From the NCBI GenBank assembly GCA_016711705.1, contig JADJSK010000008.1:13151-77150 (forward strand): 64,000 nt of DNA, written 5' to 3'. How positions within the stretch are numbered: position 1 is the stretch's first letter; the number at the start of each line of letters is the position of its first letter. Positions 1 to 7,092 of this stretch are shown here, one piece after another. A program made the translations under genes and the position numbers. The notes beneath the pieces were generated by a model. That model had not been told where the DNA came from. It saw nothing but the letters and a program-made list of their open reading frames with translations, and ran no database searches. This DNA comes from Candidatus Brachybacter algidus (GTDB lineage Bacteria; Bacteroidota; Bacteroidia; Chitinophagales; Saprospiraceae).

Positions 1-233
1 ATGTTATATTCTTTGAAAACATATCTCAAGGTCCCGAGGTCACAAATATCTCCTTTAATAAAGCGATAATTACCAGCGGCTTCGATGTCTTTGACATTTT
101 CAAGATTACCTGCGTAGGTCAACAGATCGAAATTGAAAATATTATATTCCGGATATTTATTGACAAATAGCCTGGCTACGTGTGAACCTATGAAGCCAGC
201 TGCACCGGTGATAAGAATGTTTTTAGAACTCAT
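1..233 (-). CDS. rfbB: dTDP-glucose 4,6-dehydratase, N-terminal fragment
   Basis: Reverse translation from the ATG at 233 gives about 77 residues that run off the window edge. The N-terminus has the Rossmann motif ITGAAGFIGSHVARLF and then DLLTYAGNLENV, the typical start of RfbB/RmlB-type dTDP-glucose 4,6-dehydratases (NAD-dependent SDR enzymes making dTDP-4-keto-6-deoxyglucose for deoxysugar synthesis). Full-length enzymes are about 350 residues, so most of the gene, including the YxxxK active site, lies outside. It starts 4 nt after the stop of the upstream epimerase gene, so it is almost certainly co-transcribed with the polysaccharide operon. The family call is firm; another sugar-nucleotide dehydratase of the same fold is the main alternative. 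Confidence 0.85.
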   Translation of the reverse strand, partial: MSSKNILITGAAGFIGSHVARLFVNKYPEYNIFNFDLLTYAGNLENVKDIEAAGNYRFIKGDICDLGTLRYVFKEYN

Positions 234-237
234 TAAA

Positions 238-1206
238 TTATTTTGATATTGAATTTTTATACCAATCGAAGGATTTTTTCAAACCTTCCTTAACTTTTAT
301 TTTTGGGTCATAATTGAGCAGTGTTTTGGCTTTTGAAATATCTGCTAAACTTGCTCTAACGTCACCTTGTCTCGAACTTCGATAATTTGCATTAAGTTCA
401 GAATTGCCAATTAATTTTAATTCATTCCACATTTCATTGATGGTAATACTATCTCCAAGAGCGACATTATAAACCTGATTAAATGCTTCTTCATTTTCTG
501 TAAATAAGGCCAATAGATTGATTTGAACTACGTTTTCGATAAATGTAAAATCTCTGCTTTGTTCACCATCTCCGTTGATAAATGGGGCATCATTGTCCAA
601 AATAGCCTTGTTGAAAAGCGGAATTACTGCTGCGTATTGACCATTCGGATCTTGTCGTGGGCCGAACACATTAAAATATCTCAATCCGATAAATTCCAAG
701 CCATATAAATCACCAAATACTTTTGCGTACAATTCATTGACATATTTTGTAACCGCATAAGGTGAAAGCGGCAAGCCAATATTGTTTTCTACTTTAGGTA
801 AATTTGGACTATCTCCATAAGTGGAAGATGATGCTGCATAGACAACTCTTGAAATGCCTGCATTTTTAGCTGCAGTGAAAATATTTAACGTCCCTGAAAT
901 ATTTACATCATTGGTGGTTAACGGATCTTCAATGCTACGAGGCACGGATCCCAATGCTGCCTGGTGACAAACAATAGCAATGTCTTCCATTGCTTTCGTA
1001 CAATCTTCAAAATTTCTGATATCACCTTGCTGGAATTGGAAATTTTCGTTTGAAAGATTGTGATTTATGTTTTGCATTTTGCCGGTAGCTAAATTATCCA
1101 GGACGCGCACAAATCCAATATCAGGCAATGCCAAAAGTGCATCAGCTATGTGCGAACCTATGAATCCTGCTCCACCGGTGATCAGTATATTTTGCTTCTT
1201 CATCAT
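238..1206 (-). CDS. UDP-N-acetylglucosamine 4-epimerase-like SDR protein (WbpP/TviC type)
   Basis: A 322-residue extended short-chain dehydrogenase. The NAD-binding motif GGAGFIGSH is at residues 11-19, the catalytic pair Y150xxxK154 sits in SPYAVTKY, and ALGSVPRSIEDP (residues 85-96) is typical of UDP-HexNAc C4-epimerases such as WbpP and TviC. The expected reaction is UDP-GlcNAc to UDP-GalNAc (or the uronic acid forms) in the cytoplasm. The start overlaps the stop of the upstream dehydrogenase in an ATGA arrangement at 1203-1206, suggesting translational coupling. ATG codons at 1204-1206 and 1201-1203 make residue 1 or 2 possible as the start. Dehydrogenase plus epimerase is the pair used in Vi-antigen-type GalNAcA synthesis. 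Substrate preference is inferred from family and context. Confidence 0.87.
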   Translation of the reverse strand: MMKKQNILITGGAGFIGSHIADALLALPDIGFVRVLDNLATGKMQNINHNLSNENFQFQQGDIRNFEDCTKAMEDIAIVCHQAALGSVPRSIEDPLTTNDVNISGTLNIFTAAKNAGISRVVYAASSSTYGDSPNLPKVENNIGLPLSPYAVTKYVNELYAKVFGDLYGLEFIGLRYFNVFGPRQDPNGQYAAVIPLFNKAILDNDAPFINGDGEQSRDFTFIENVVQINLLALFTENEEAFNQVYNVALGDSITINEMWNELKLIGNSELNANYRSSRQGDVRASLADISKAKTLLNYDPKIKVKEGLKKSFDWYKNSISK

Positions 1207-2480
1207 AATCGTTGGTCGACCCTACCTAATGGAAAAAAGCCTTTTACATCATAAATAACGCTATCCTTTTTACAGATGGTATCTAAGTTGATTTCTCTAA
1301 ATTCATTATGAGCGACAGCTAACACTACGGCATCATACCTCATGGATTCATCTAATGATTTTATACTTCTCCATCCATATTCATGGTGCATTTCATCAGG
1401 ATTCACCCAAGGGTCCATTACTGTCACATTCGTATGATAAGTTGCAAGACAATTTAAAATATCCACCACTCTGGTATTTCTGACATCTGGGCAATTTTCT
1501 TTGAAAGTAGCACCTAAAACCAGAATGTTTGAATTTTTAATATTGATATCTTTTTTTATCATCAATTTGATCACTTCTTCAGCAATATATTCACCCATGC
1601 TGTCATTTAAGCGACGCCCGGCAAGAATCATTTCGGGATGATATCCAACTTCTTGTGCTTTTTGTGCAAGATAATAAGGGTCTACTCCAATGCAATGACC
1701 TCCAACTAATCCTGGTTTAAAATTTAAGAAATTCCATTTGGTACCTGCTGCTTCCAGCACCTGAGTGGTATCCAAATCCAACCTGTTAAATATCTTTGAT
1801 AGCTCATTGACAAAGGCAATGTTGATATCCCGCTGGGTATTTTCGATTACTTTGGCAGCTTCCGCAACTTTAATTGAGGCGGCTTTGTAAATTCCGGCAA
1901 TAATTACTTGACCATATAAATCAGCAATTTTTTCGGTTATTTCCGCAGTGGAACCTGAAACGATTTTCAGGATCTTTGTCACAGTGTGCTCTTTGTCACC
2001 GGGGTTTATTCTTTCAGGCGAATATCCGGCATGAAAATCGGTATTATATGTTAGACCAGATATTTTTTCCAATACAGGAATACAAATTTCTTCTGTTGCA
2101 CCCGGATATACAGTCGATTCGTAAACTACTATTGCCCCTTGTCTCATGACTTTTCCGACAGTTTCACTTGCCTTAATTAAAGGGGTAAAATCAGGTTTAT
2201 TATTTTTATCTACTGGAGTGGGAACTGTTACGATATAATAATCAAAGCTCTCAATATCTTTCAAAACCGAAGTTAAGGAAAGTCCAGTATTGCCTGTAGA
2301 ATTAAGCACTGAATTTAAATTCTCAGAATCAATCTCTAAAGTTTTATCCAGACCTGAATTTAATTCACTAAGTCTGGTTTGATTAATATCAAATCCGACG
2401 ACTTTGAATTTTTTTGCAAATTCAACTGCGAGAGGAAGACCTACATATCCGAGGCCAATGATGGCTATTTTTTTACTCAA
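1203..2480 (-). CDS. UDP-N-acetyl-D-hexosamine 6-dehydrogenase (TviB/WbpO type)
   Basis: A 425-residue nucleotide-sugar dehydrogenase. The N-terminal Rossmann motif GLGYVGLPLA is at residues 9-18, and the catalytic cysteine lies in GGHCIGVDPYYLA near residue 260, the signature separating UDP-GalNAc/GlcNAc dehydrogenases (TviB, WbpO, WbpA) from UDP-glucose dehydrogenases. It oxidises the C6 hydroxyl of UDP-HexNAc to the uronic acid using two NAD. It is coupled by overlap to the downstream epimerase. A second dehydrogenase with a GGSCFPKD site lies upstream at 3157-4461, so the operon can make both UDP-glucuronate and a UDP-HexNAc uronate. Confidence 0.9.
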   Translation of the reverse strand: MSKKIAIIGLGYVGLPLAVEFAKKFKVVGFDINQTRLSELNSGLDKTLEIDSENLNSVLNSTGNTGLSLTSVLKDIESFDYYIVTVPTPVDKNNKPDFTPLIKASETVGKVMRQGAIVVYESTVYPGATEEICIPVLEKISGLTYNTDFHAGYSPERINPGDKEHTVTKILKIVSGSTAEITEKIADLYGQVIIAGIYKAASIKVAEAAKVIENTQRDINIAFVNELSKIFNRLDLDTTQVLEAAGTKWNFLNFKPGLVGGHCIGVDPYYLAQKAQEVGYHPEMILAGRRLNDSMGEYIAEEVIKLMIKKDINIKNSNILVLGATFKENCPDVRNTRVVDILNCLATYHTNVTVMDPWVNPDEMHHEYGWRSIKSLDESMRYDAVVLAVAHNEFREINLDTICKKDSVIYDVKGFFPLGRVDQRL

Positions 2481-2486
2481 TTACTT

Positions 2487-2954
2487 TTAGTTCTTTTTAG
2501 TTAATTGTTCTATATCATTCAAATCTTTGTGTCTGGCTGAAGATTTTTTAGCAGTAATTAATTGATTCAAATGAATGACATTAATAATTAAATCTTCTTC
2601 GACTTGGTATCTGACTTTATTATTAAAGACTTCCTCAAATTCTACTCCTTTCATTTTTGTCATTATATCAATGGAGACCGGTGGTCGACCAAATTCAAAA
2701 ACATCGAATTCTTTTATATTTAAAAATCGTTCCAATGTCATACTAAACAAGGACATTCCAAATTCATCAAAGGCATGAATTATTTTGGAATAATTTTCAC
2801 TAGTTGGATTTACAAATAGATCCATGTCTCCGGTAGTACGCTGATAACCATGAATTATAACAGAATATCCACCTACAAGAACATATTCAACACCTGCCCT
2901 TTCAAATGAAGATAAAAAATCATTAAAGTCAGAATTGAATATATTGTTTGTCAT
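2487..2954 (-). CDS. nucleotidyltransferase (MNT/AbiEii-like)
   Basis: A 155-residue protein with a minimal nucleotidyltransferase core: LVGGYSVIIHGYQRTTGDMD, residues 26-45, giving GG(28-29), a conserved HG and the acidic pair D43/D45 expected for metal binding. Such small nucleotidyltransferases (DUF6036/AbiEii-like) are often toxin or antitoxin components or NMPylating enzymes. Its ATG overlaps the stop of a 69-residue gene in an ATGA overlap at 2951-2954, so the two form a translationally coupled pair. The pair sits between two sugar-nucleotide dehydrogenase genes of the polysaccharide operon, where it has no obvious biosynthetic role. Fold and active site are read from sequence; a toxin-antitoxin role is inference. 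Confidence 0.75.
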   Translation of the reverse strand: MTNNIFNSDFNDFLSSFERAGVEYVLVGGYSVIIHGYQRTTGDMDLFVNPTSENYSKIIHAFDEFGMSLFSMTLERFLNIKEFDVFEFGRPPVSIDIMTKMKGVEFEEVFNNKVRYQVEEDLIINVIHLNQLITAKKSSARHKDLNDIEQLTKKN

Positions 2955-3160
2955 TGACTTTTCCTCATATTGAAATGAGTTTTATCCATTATCCTTTTAT
3001 TCGAATAAGGAATACCATAAGCTGAACATGTAAGCTGCCATGAAGCGGACAATCGTTCTTTTACTGAACGGCTCAACCAATATTCAATATTATTTCCCTT
3101 TTCTTCAAAGGAAACAATGCGCATGGCAGTTCGGTCGAGTTTAATTTGGTTTTCTTTCAC
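2951..3160 (-). CDS. small conserved protein paired with the nucleotidyltransferase
   Basis: A 69-residue protein beginning with GTG at 3158-3160 that overlaps the stop of the UDP-glucose dehydrogenase gene (GTGA overlap) and overlaps the following nucleotidyltransferase gene by 4 nt. It contains a central W-L-S-R-S-V-K-E-R-L stretch (residues 28-37) and ends basic. I recall similar short proteins (pattern DRTxxRIVSFEE... YWLS.S..ERL) next to small nucleotidyltransferases in Bacteroidota, but know no established function. It has no signal peptide or membrane segment. The overlaps on both sides support it being translated. It could be the partner (antitoxin or adaptor) of the nucleotidyltransferase. 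Confidence 0.6.
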   Translation of the reverse strand: MKENQIKLDRTAMRIVSFEEKGNNIEYWLSRSVKERLSASWQLTCSAYGIPYSNKRIMDKTHFNMRKSQ

Positions 3161-4461
3161 GGCCTCCCTATCGATTCAAAATAAAATCCATTTTGTTGCA
3201 TCGTGGCCGGATCGAAGATATTTCTACCATCGAAGATTGCTTTGTCGATCAATTTACTTTTAATAAAGTTGAAGTCAGGTGAACGGAATTCATTCCATTC
3301 AGTGAGTATCATCAGCGCATTTGCATTATTTAAAACCTCATATTGGTCATTCGCGAAGGCTATTTTATCACCATATAATTTTTCCACATTTTCCATTGCT
3401 TCCGGATCGAATGCCTGGACAATAGCTCCTGCTTTTAATAATTTTTCAATGATGTATAATGCCGGAGCTTCACGGATATCGTCTGTATTTGGTTTGAATG
3501 CTAGACCCCAAAGAGCAATGGTTTTACCTTTCAGGTCACCTTTATAATAATTTCTGATCTTGTCGAATAGGACGGTTCTTTGTTTTTCATTGACCTTGAT
3601 CACAGAATCCAGAATGCTGAACTCGTATTCGTTCTGGTCAGCTATTTTTGCCAAAGCTTTGACATCCTTCGGGAAACAAGACCCTCCATAACCAATGCCG
3701 GGAAATAAAAACCTTTTTCCAATTCTCGTATCAGAACCCATGCCTAGACGCACCATGTCTACATTAGCACCTACTTTTTCACATAGATTTGCGATCTCAT
3801 TCATGAAAGTGATCTTGGTAGCAAGAAATGAATTCGCAGCGTATTTGGTCAACTCTGCAGAACGTTCATCCATGAAGTAAATCGGATTTCCTTGTTTGAC
3901 GAAGGGTTCATAAAGGGTGCGCATCACTTCTCTGGCTCTCTCAGAATTAGTACCGATTACGACTCTATCAGGCTTCATAAAATCTTCCACAGCAACTCCT
4001 TCTCTTAGAAATTCCGGATTGGAAACCACATCAAACAAATCTTCCGAAATATTCTTTGCAATGGCATTATGAACCATTTCTGCTGTTCCTACAGGAACTG
4101 TGCTTTTATCGATAATGATTTTATATTTTTTTATCAAATTGCCCAACTTATTCGCTACATCGATAATGTAAGATAGGTCGGCAGAACCATCTTCTCCTTC
4201 CGGAGTAGGTAATGCAAGGAAAATAATATCACCAAAATCCACTGCTTTTGCAAGATCAGTGGTAAATTCCAGTCTTTTCTTTTCGATATTTCTGTGAAAA
4301 ATTACTTCAAGTCCAGGTTCGTAAATAGTAATTTTACCTGCGCTAAGACTTTTGACTTTTTCCTCATTTATGTCCACACACATGACATGATTGCCTGTCT
4401 CAGAGAAACATGTTCCTGTGACGAGTCCAACGTAGCCGGTGCCGATAACTGTGATGTTCAA
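3157..4461 (-). CDS. ugd: UDP-glucose 6-dehydrogenase
   Basis: A 434-residue enzyme with the Rossmann motif GTGYVGLVTGTCFSE at residues 7-21 and the catalytic-cysteine segment GYGGSCFPKDVKAL near residues 255-268, diagnostic of UDP-glucose dehydrogenases. It makes UDP-glucuronate from UDP-glucose with two NAD for surface polysaccharide. The reading frame begins with TTG at 4459-4461 (protein MNITVIGTG); the codon two positions upstream is a stop, and the next internal ATG would delete the nucleotide-binding motif, so a non-ATG start is forced. That TTG lies inside the border of a 34-nt A/T-rich repeat (4456-4489), suggesting the repeat inserted at the original start. Function is confident; expression level is uncertain. 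Confidence 0.93.
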   Translation of the reverse strand: MNITVIGTGYVGLVTGTCFSETGNHVMCVDINEEKVKSLSAGKITIYEPGLEVIFHRNIEKKRLEFTTDLAKAVDFGDIIFLALPTPEGEDGSADLSYIIDVANKLGNLIKKYKIIIDKSTVPVGTAEMVHNAIAKNISEDLFDVVSNPEFLREGVAVEDFMKPDRVVIGTNSERAREVMRTLYEPFVKQGNPIYFMDERSAELTKYAANSFLATKITFMNEIANLCEKVGANVDMVRLGMGSDTRIGKRFLFPGIGYGGSCFPKDVKALAKIADQNEYEFSILDSVIKVNEKQRTVLFDKIRNYYKGDLKGKTIALWGLAFKPNTDDIREAPALYIIEKLLKAGAIVQAFDPEAMENVEKLYGDKIAFANDQYEVLNNANALMILTEWNEFRSPDFNFIKSKLIDKAIFDGRNIFDPATMQQNGFYFESIGRP

Positions 4462-4571
4462 TTGTTAATTATTAGTTGTTAATTGTTATTCTACCCCGAT
4501 GTGAAGGGACTGTAAAATGTTTGATTTGAGCAAGGAGGTTCAATTGTTAATTATTAGTTGTTAATTGTTAT
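4456..4571. repeat. Direct repeat of a 34-nt A/T-rich sequence upstream of ugd
   Basis: The 34-nt sequence at 4456-4489 (starting GTTCAATTGTTAATTATTAG) recurs identically at 4538-4571, 82 nt away, and a shorter copy is at 4622-4637. The first copy contains the TTG start of ugd. A near-identical inverted copy lies at 5061-5091, so the four-helix-bundle gene between them is bracketed by inverted repeats. No coding content between 4462 and 4635. Confidence 0.85.
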
Positions 4572-4635
4572 ACTACTTTGATTTGAAGGATCTATTAAAC
4601 GGTTATTTTGTGCGAAGTTGGATAATTGTTAATTA

Positions 4636-5010
4636 TTATTTGGGTGTGGGATTCCTATTTTGCTTTGCTTTCGATGTTTTTATGATACTGGTTAGCATTT
4701 TTATTAGCTCGATGCTAATTGAATTTAGTCTTTCGAATTTATCTTTTGAAATAAGATTCGAACCATTTAAAAGCTCTAACCAATATATTGTTTCATTGCT
4801 TTCTTTTTGAGCAATTGACAATTTATGAATAAAATCCTTTCCACTTTCGGCATGTTGTGCTTCTCTATATAATGCACCGATCGCTGTTCCTGAGCGTAAG
4901 AGTTGATTTGATAAAACAAATTCTTTCTTTGTTGTTTGTAAATCTCTGCATAATTCAACAACATCAAGGGCAAACTGAAAACTTTTGGTTTTAAAGTGAT
5001 TCTCTGTCAT
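4636..5010 (-). CDS. four-helix bundle protein (23S rRNA intervening-sequence family)
   Basis: A 124-residue, predominantly helical protein with the family hallmarks: KSFQFALDVVELCRDL near the N-terminus, LLRSGTAIGALYREAQHAES in the middle (residues 37-56), then IAQKESNETIYWLELL. This matches the TIGR02436/IVP four-helix bundle family, first seen in 23S rRNA intervening sequences and also as accessory proteins (Avd) of diversity-generating retroelements; no reverse transcriptase is seen here. It lies between upxY and ugd in the operon direction, flanked by inverted A/T-rich repeats, which suggests insertion of a small repeat-bounded element into the leader of the polysaccharide genes. Biological role is unknown. 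Confidence 0.85.
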   Translation of the reverse strand: MTENHFKTKSFQFALDVVELCRDLQTTKKEFVLSNQLLRSGTAIGALYREAQHAESGKDFIHKLSIAQKESNETIYWLELLNGSNLISKDKFERLNSISIELIKMLTSIIKTSKAKQNRNPTPK

Positions 5011-5060
5011 AATTCCGGGTGAATTTATCTATTTTTATATATTCTTCAATCTGTGCAAAA

Positions 5061-5091
5061 ATAACAATTAACAACTAATAACTAACAATTA
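5061..5091. repeat. Inverted copy of the A/T-rich repeat at 4456-4571
   Basis: Its reverse complement matches the 4456-4489 repeat with only one or two differences (shared core TTATTAGTTGTTAATTGTTA). Together with the copies on the other side it encloses the four-helix-bundle gene. Confidence 0.8.
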
Positions 5092-5197
5092 CCGCATGGC
5101 TTCGCCGTCAATAAGTCGCACTTATAGCCCTAAAATAAATCACTAAAATATTGATTATGTTATACTTAAAAATTTAAATAAACATAATATAAAATAA

Positions 5198-5710
5198 TTA
5201 AACGGTGGATGGTTCGAGTTGTTTTTTATTGATTTCTATTTGTAAAGCAATACCAAGTGAGTCAAAATTGACAACTAATTTGCCTTTGGATTTTATTTGT
5301 GAAATGATGCCTTTCATGCCGAATAGCGGACCATTGGAGACTTTTACAGATTGGCCGAGACCATATTCTACCTCTGTTAAGATCAGATCTTCTTCAATTC
5401 CCTCAATTCTCCTTAGTATCTCTATCTCTCTATCCTGAACCGGTCTCAATTGAGGGCCGGTTTTGACAAAATTGTACACATATTCCGTTTCAAGAACTTT
5501 GATATAATCCTGAGCTGGTATCTGTACAAATAAGTAACATGGTAATATTGGAACTGTGTGATGCACTATTTTCCTTTGGTAGCGCTTTGTATAATTGCGC
5601 ATTGGAGCATACGAAATCACTCCTTTTTTATCAAGTTGTTGGAGTACAATTTTTTCACTTTTGTACTTCACCTTAATAGCATACCAAGCATTTTCACTTA
5701 TATCCTGCAT
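5198..5710 (-). CDS. UpxY-family transcription antiterminator (NusG paralogue)
   Basis: A 170-residue NusG-like protein. The NGN domain starts AWYAIKVKYKSEKIV (residues 8-22) and contains LPCYLFVQIP; the C-terminal KOW domain has GPLFGMKGII near residues 130-140. In Bacteroidota such UpxY/LoaP-like paralogues are the first genes of capsular and exopolysaccharide operons and allow RNA polymerase through their long leaders. It is followed on the same strand by the four-helix-bundle gene and the sugar-nucleotide genes, and preceded 3 nt upstream by the winged-helix regulator, consistent with that role. Housekeeping NusG is unlikely given the context and sequence divergence. Confidence 0.88.
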   Translation of the reverse strand: MQDISENAWYAIKVKYKSEKIVLQQLDKKGVISYAPMRNYTKRYQRKIVHHTVPILPCYLFVQIPAQDYIKVLETEYVYNFVKTGPQLRPVQDREIEILRRIEGIEEDLILTEVEYGLGQSVKVSNGPLFGMKGIISQIKSKGKLVVNFDSLGIALQIEINKKQLEPSTV

Positions 5711-5713
5711 CGA

Positions 5714-6250
5714 TTATATTTTTGATGACCATAGCAACAATGGCTCCTGACCTTTTACTGTCAATGCATATTGTCCATATTCTGAATTACTGAAAATTAC
5801 ATAGCGGATCTTACGTTTAATCACCACTTCCGCTTTTGATACCAATGTAGAAAGATACTCTCTGTCGATATCCCCAAGTATAATAAGGTCAACTATAGGC
5901 GAATCAACACCTGTAGCAAAGGCTCCTGTAAGATACACATGATCAACATTGCCTAATCTTTCTATCACATCATTGATGATCTGATCGATGCCGATATGCT
6001 TTAAAAGGATATTGTGAATCTCGCGGAAAAGTGGATGGGACGTATTTGCAGAGAAGATCTTTTTATTCCCATTGGGGATAGAATTGATTAATCCGGCCTT
6101 TTCAAACTTGTTTAATTCCAGTCTTATGGCATTGGTGGACTCACCCATCTCGCTCTCCAGACTACGAAGATACGCTGTCGCTCCCTTGTTCAAGAAGAAC
6201 TTGAAAAGTAACTTGACTCTAGTCTTTGAGGATATTAATGTTTCTATCAT
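5714..6250 (-). CDS. winged-helix transcriptional regulator with a nucleotidyltransferase-like domain
   Basis: The frame is open from a TTG at 6268, but the ATG at 6248-6250 (MIETLISSKTRVKLLFKFF) matches the usual start of the family. Residues 1-80 form an ArsR/MarR-like winged helix (TAYLRSLESEMGESTNAIRL, then LNKFEKAGLI). The C-terminal half resembles a nucleotidyltransferase fold (LTGAFATGVDSPIVDLIILG), with only part of the acidic site kept (D in SPIVDLI). Proteins of this architecture lie at the head of polysaccharide loci in Bacteroidota. It overlaps nothing and is 3 nt upstream of upxY. A 12-bp perfect palindrome (6254-6282) lies immediately before the ATG and is a candidate autoregulatory site. 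Confidence 0.78.
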   Translation of the reverse strand: MIETLISSKTRVKLLFKFFLNKGATAYLRSLESEMGESTNAIRLELNKFEKAGLINSIPNGNKKIFSANTSHPLFREIHNILLKHIGIDQIINDVIERLGNVDHVYLTGAFATGVDSPIVDLIILGDIDREYLSTLVSKAEVVIKRKIRYVIFSNSEYGQYALTVKGQEPLLLWSSKI

Positions 6251-6253
6251 ATC

Positions 6254-6282
6254 AAAAATGAGTAGCAAAACTACTCATTTTT
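6254..6282. promoter_or_regulatory. Perfect 12-bp inverted repeat at the regulator start
   Basis: AAAAATGAGTAG (6254-6265), 5-nt spacer, CTACTCATTTTT (6271-6282): arms match perfectly. It ends 3 nt before the likely ATG of the winged-helix regulator, so it could be an operator or an RNA hairpin controlling translation. It is not followed by a T-run appropriate for a terminator on the coding strand. Confidence 0.6.
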
Positions 6283-6337
6283 AATTATTTGTGAAGCAAA
6301 ATAGTGTTAAAAATCCCATGAATACTAAATATACAGA

Positions 6338-6355
6338 AAAACTACCAGTAGTTTT
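6338..6355. promoter_or_regulatory. 8-bp inverted repeat upstream of the regulator
   Basis: AAAACTAC, CA, GTAGTTTT. It shares the CTAC/GTAG-TTTT core with the larger palindrome at 6254-6282, about 55 nt away, so it may be a second binding half-site for the same regulator. Weak evidence. Confidence 0.35.
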
Positions 6356-6390
6356 CTAACATAAATACGGTTTGGGTTTTTACACAAAAG

Positions 6391-6417
6391 AAAAAAGGGC
6401 CGAAAATTCAGCCCTTT
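6391..6417 (-). terminator. Rho-independent terminator of the 6425-7053 gene
   Basis: On the minus strand: AAAGGGC, 10-nt loop, GCCCTTT followed by further Ts (plus-strand arms 6394-6400 and 6411-6417). It lies 8 nt downstream of the stop codon at 6425. Confidence 0.75.
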
Positions 6418-6424
6418 AAATTAT

Positions 6425-6829
6425 CTATTGACAATTGGCCAAACCTTCCTGAGCCTGATCAAGCCCCCATGTTGGGCTGAGGTCACTTGCAGGCTTAAAT
6501 GCTTCAAACATTCTTACTGATTTTTCAAATATAGGTTTTGCAACAGCTTTGCCACCCCCAAATTGCTCCGGAGTATAAAATGTAGTTTGTGCTTCCAGCA
6601 TATACGGCCTTGGATTGGTCGGATCCAGCTTCTTAGCTTTATCAAGTGCACTACTGGCCTCCATACCATAAGTCTGCCATCTGGCCATGGGATCGACTGA
6701 CATAGCCATCACAGCGGACATTTGCTTTAAGCAATATATCTCAGAATTATCCTTACTAAGTGCATCAGCCTGAGCAATCAATTCATTTGTTTTGGCAGAA
6801 ACTTTATCTTTATCTGCTGTTTCATCCAT
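6425..6829 (-). CDS. secreted TPR-like protein, C-terminal part after a frameshift
   Basis: Continues the protein begun at 7053 in a different frame. Reading through with one extra A in the A6 run (plus strand T6 at 6883-6888) joins SKKTNWLPYYYAALTNNLAG to MDETADKDKVSAKTNELIAQ, giving one product of about 209 residues. The C-terminal part has helical repeats (ALDKAKKLDPTNPRPYMLEA resembles a TPR unit). No known enzymatic motif. It is last before a terminator. Whether the frameshift is real or a sequencing error cannot be told here. Confidence 0.7.
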   Translation of the reverse strand: MDETADKDKVSAKTNELIAQADALSKDNSEIYCLKQMSAVMAMSVDPMARWQTYGMEASSALDKAKKLDPTNPRPYMLEAQTTFYTPEQFGGGKAVAKPIFEKSVRMFEAFKPASDLSPTWGLDQAQEGLANCQ

Positions 6830-7053
6830 CCATCCCGCAAGGTTATTTGTGAGCGCAGCGTAGTAATAAGGTAACCAATTTGTTTTTTCGAATTTGCAAT
6901 TCTTTCAAAATATGCTGAAGCCGAACTCATTTCATTTGATGTCTTAGCATCTTTAATTTGCTGAAGTCCCGCAGCCATTGCTTTCTCATAACCGGATTGT
7001 GCAAACAAACCTGTCGAAAGTAATAGAACACATAATAGAAGTAAATTTTTCAT
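6778..7053 (-). CDS. secreted TPR-like protein, N-terminal part with signal peptide
   Basis: Begins with a clear signal peptide (MKNLLLLCVLLLSTGLFAQS, likely cleaved after the FAQ), then a helical segment (YEKAMAAGLQQIKDAKT). The in-frame sequence diverges from plausible coding after residue 57 because of the indel at 6883-6888, and the remainder is carried by the frame at 6425-6829. Downstream of, and in the same direction as, the TonB-dependent receptor. Function unknown; likely periplasmic. Confidence 0.7.
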   Translation of the reverse strand: MKNLLLLCVLLLSTGLFAQSGYEKAMAAGLQQIKDAKTSNEMSSASAYFERIANSKKQIGYLITTLRSQITLRDGWMKQQIKIKFLPKQMN

Positions 7054-7092
7054 TTGTTAAAATTTATTGATAAAATGATTTTGTGAAAAAGT

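Noticed and set aside
4636..5010. Four-helix-bundle gene as part of a diversity-generating retroelement
   Set aside because: No reverse transcriptase, template repeat or variable repeat nearby.
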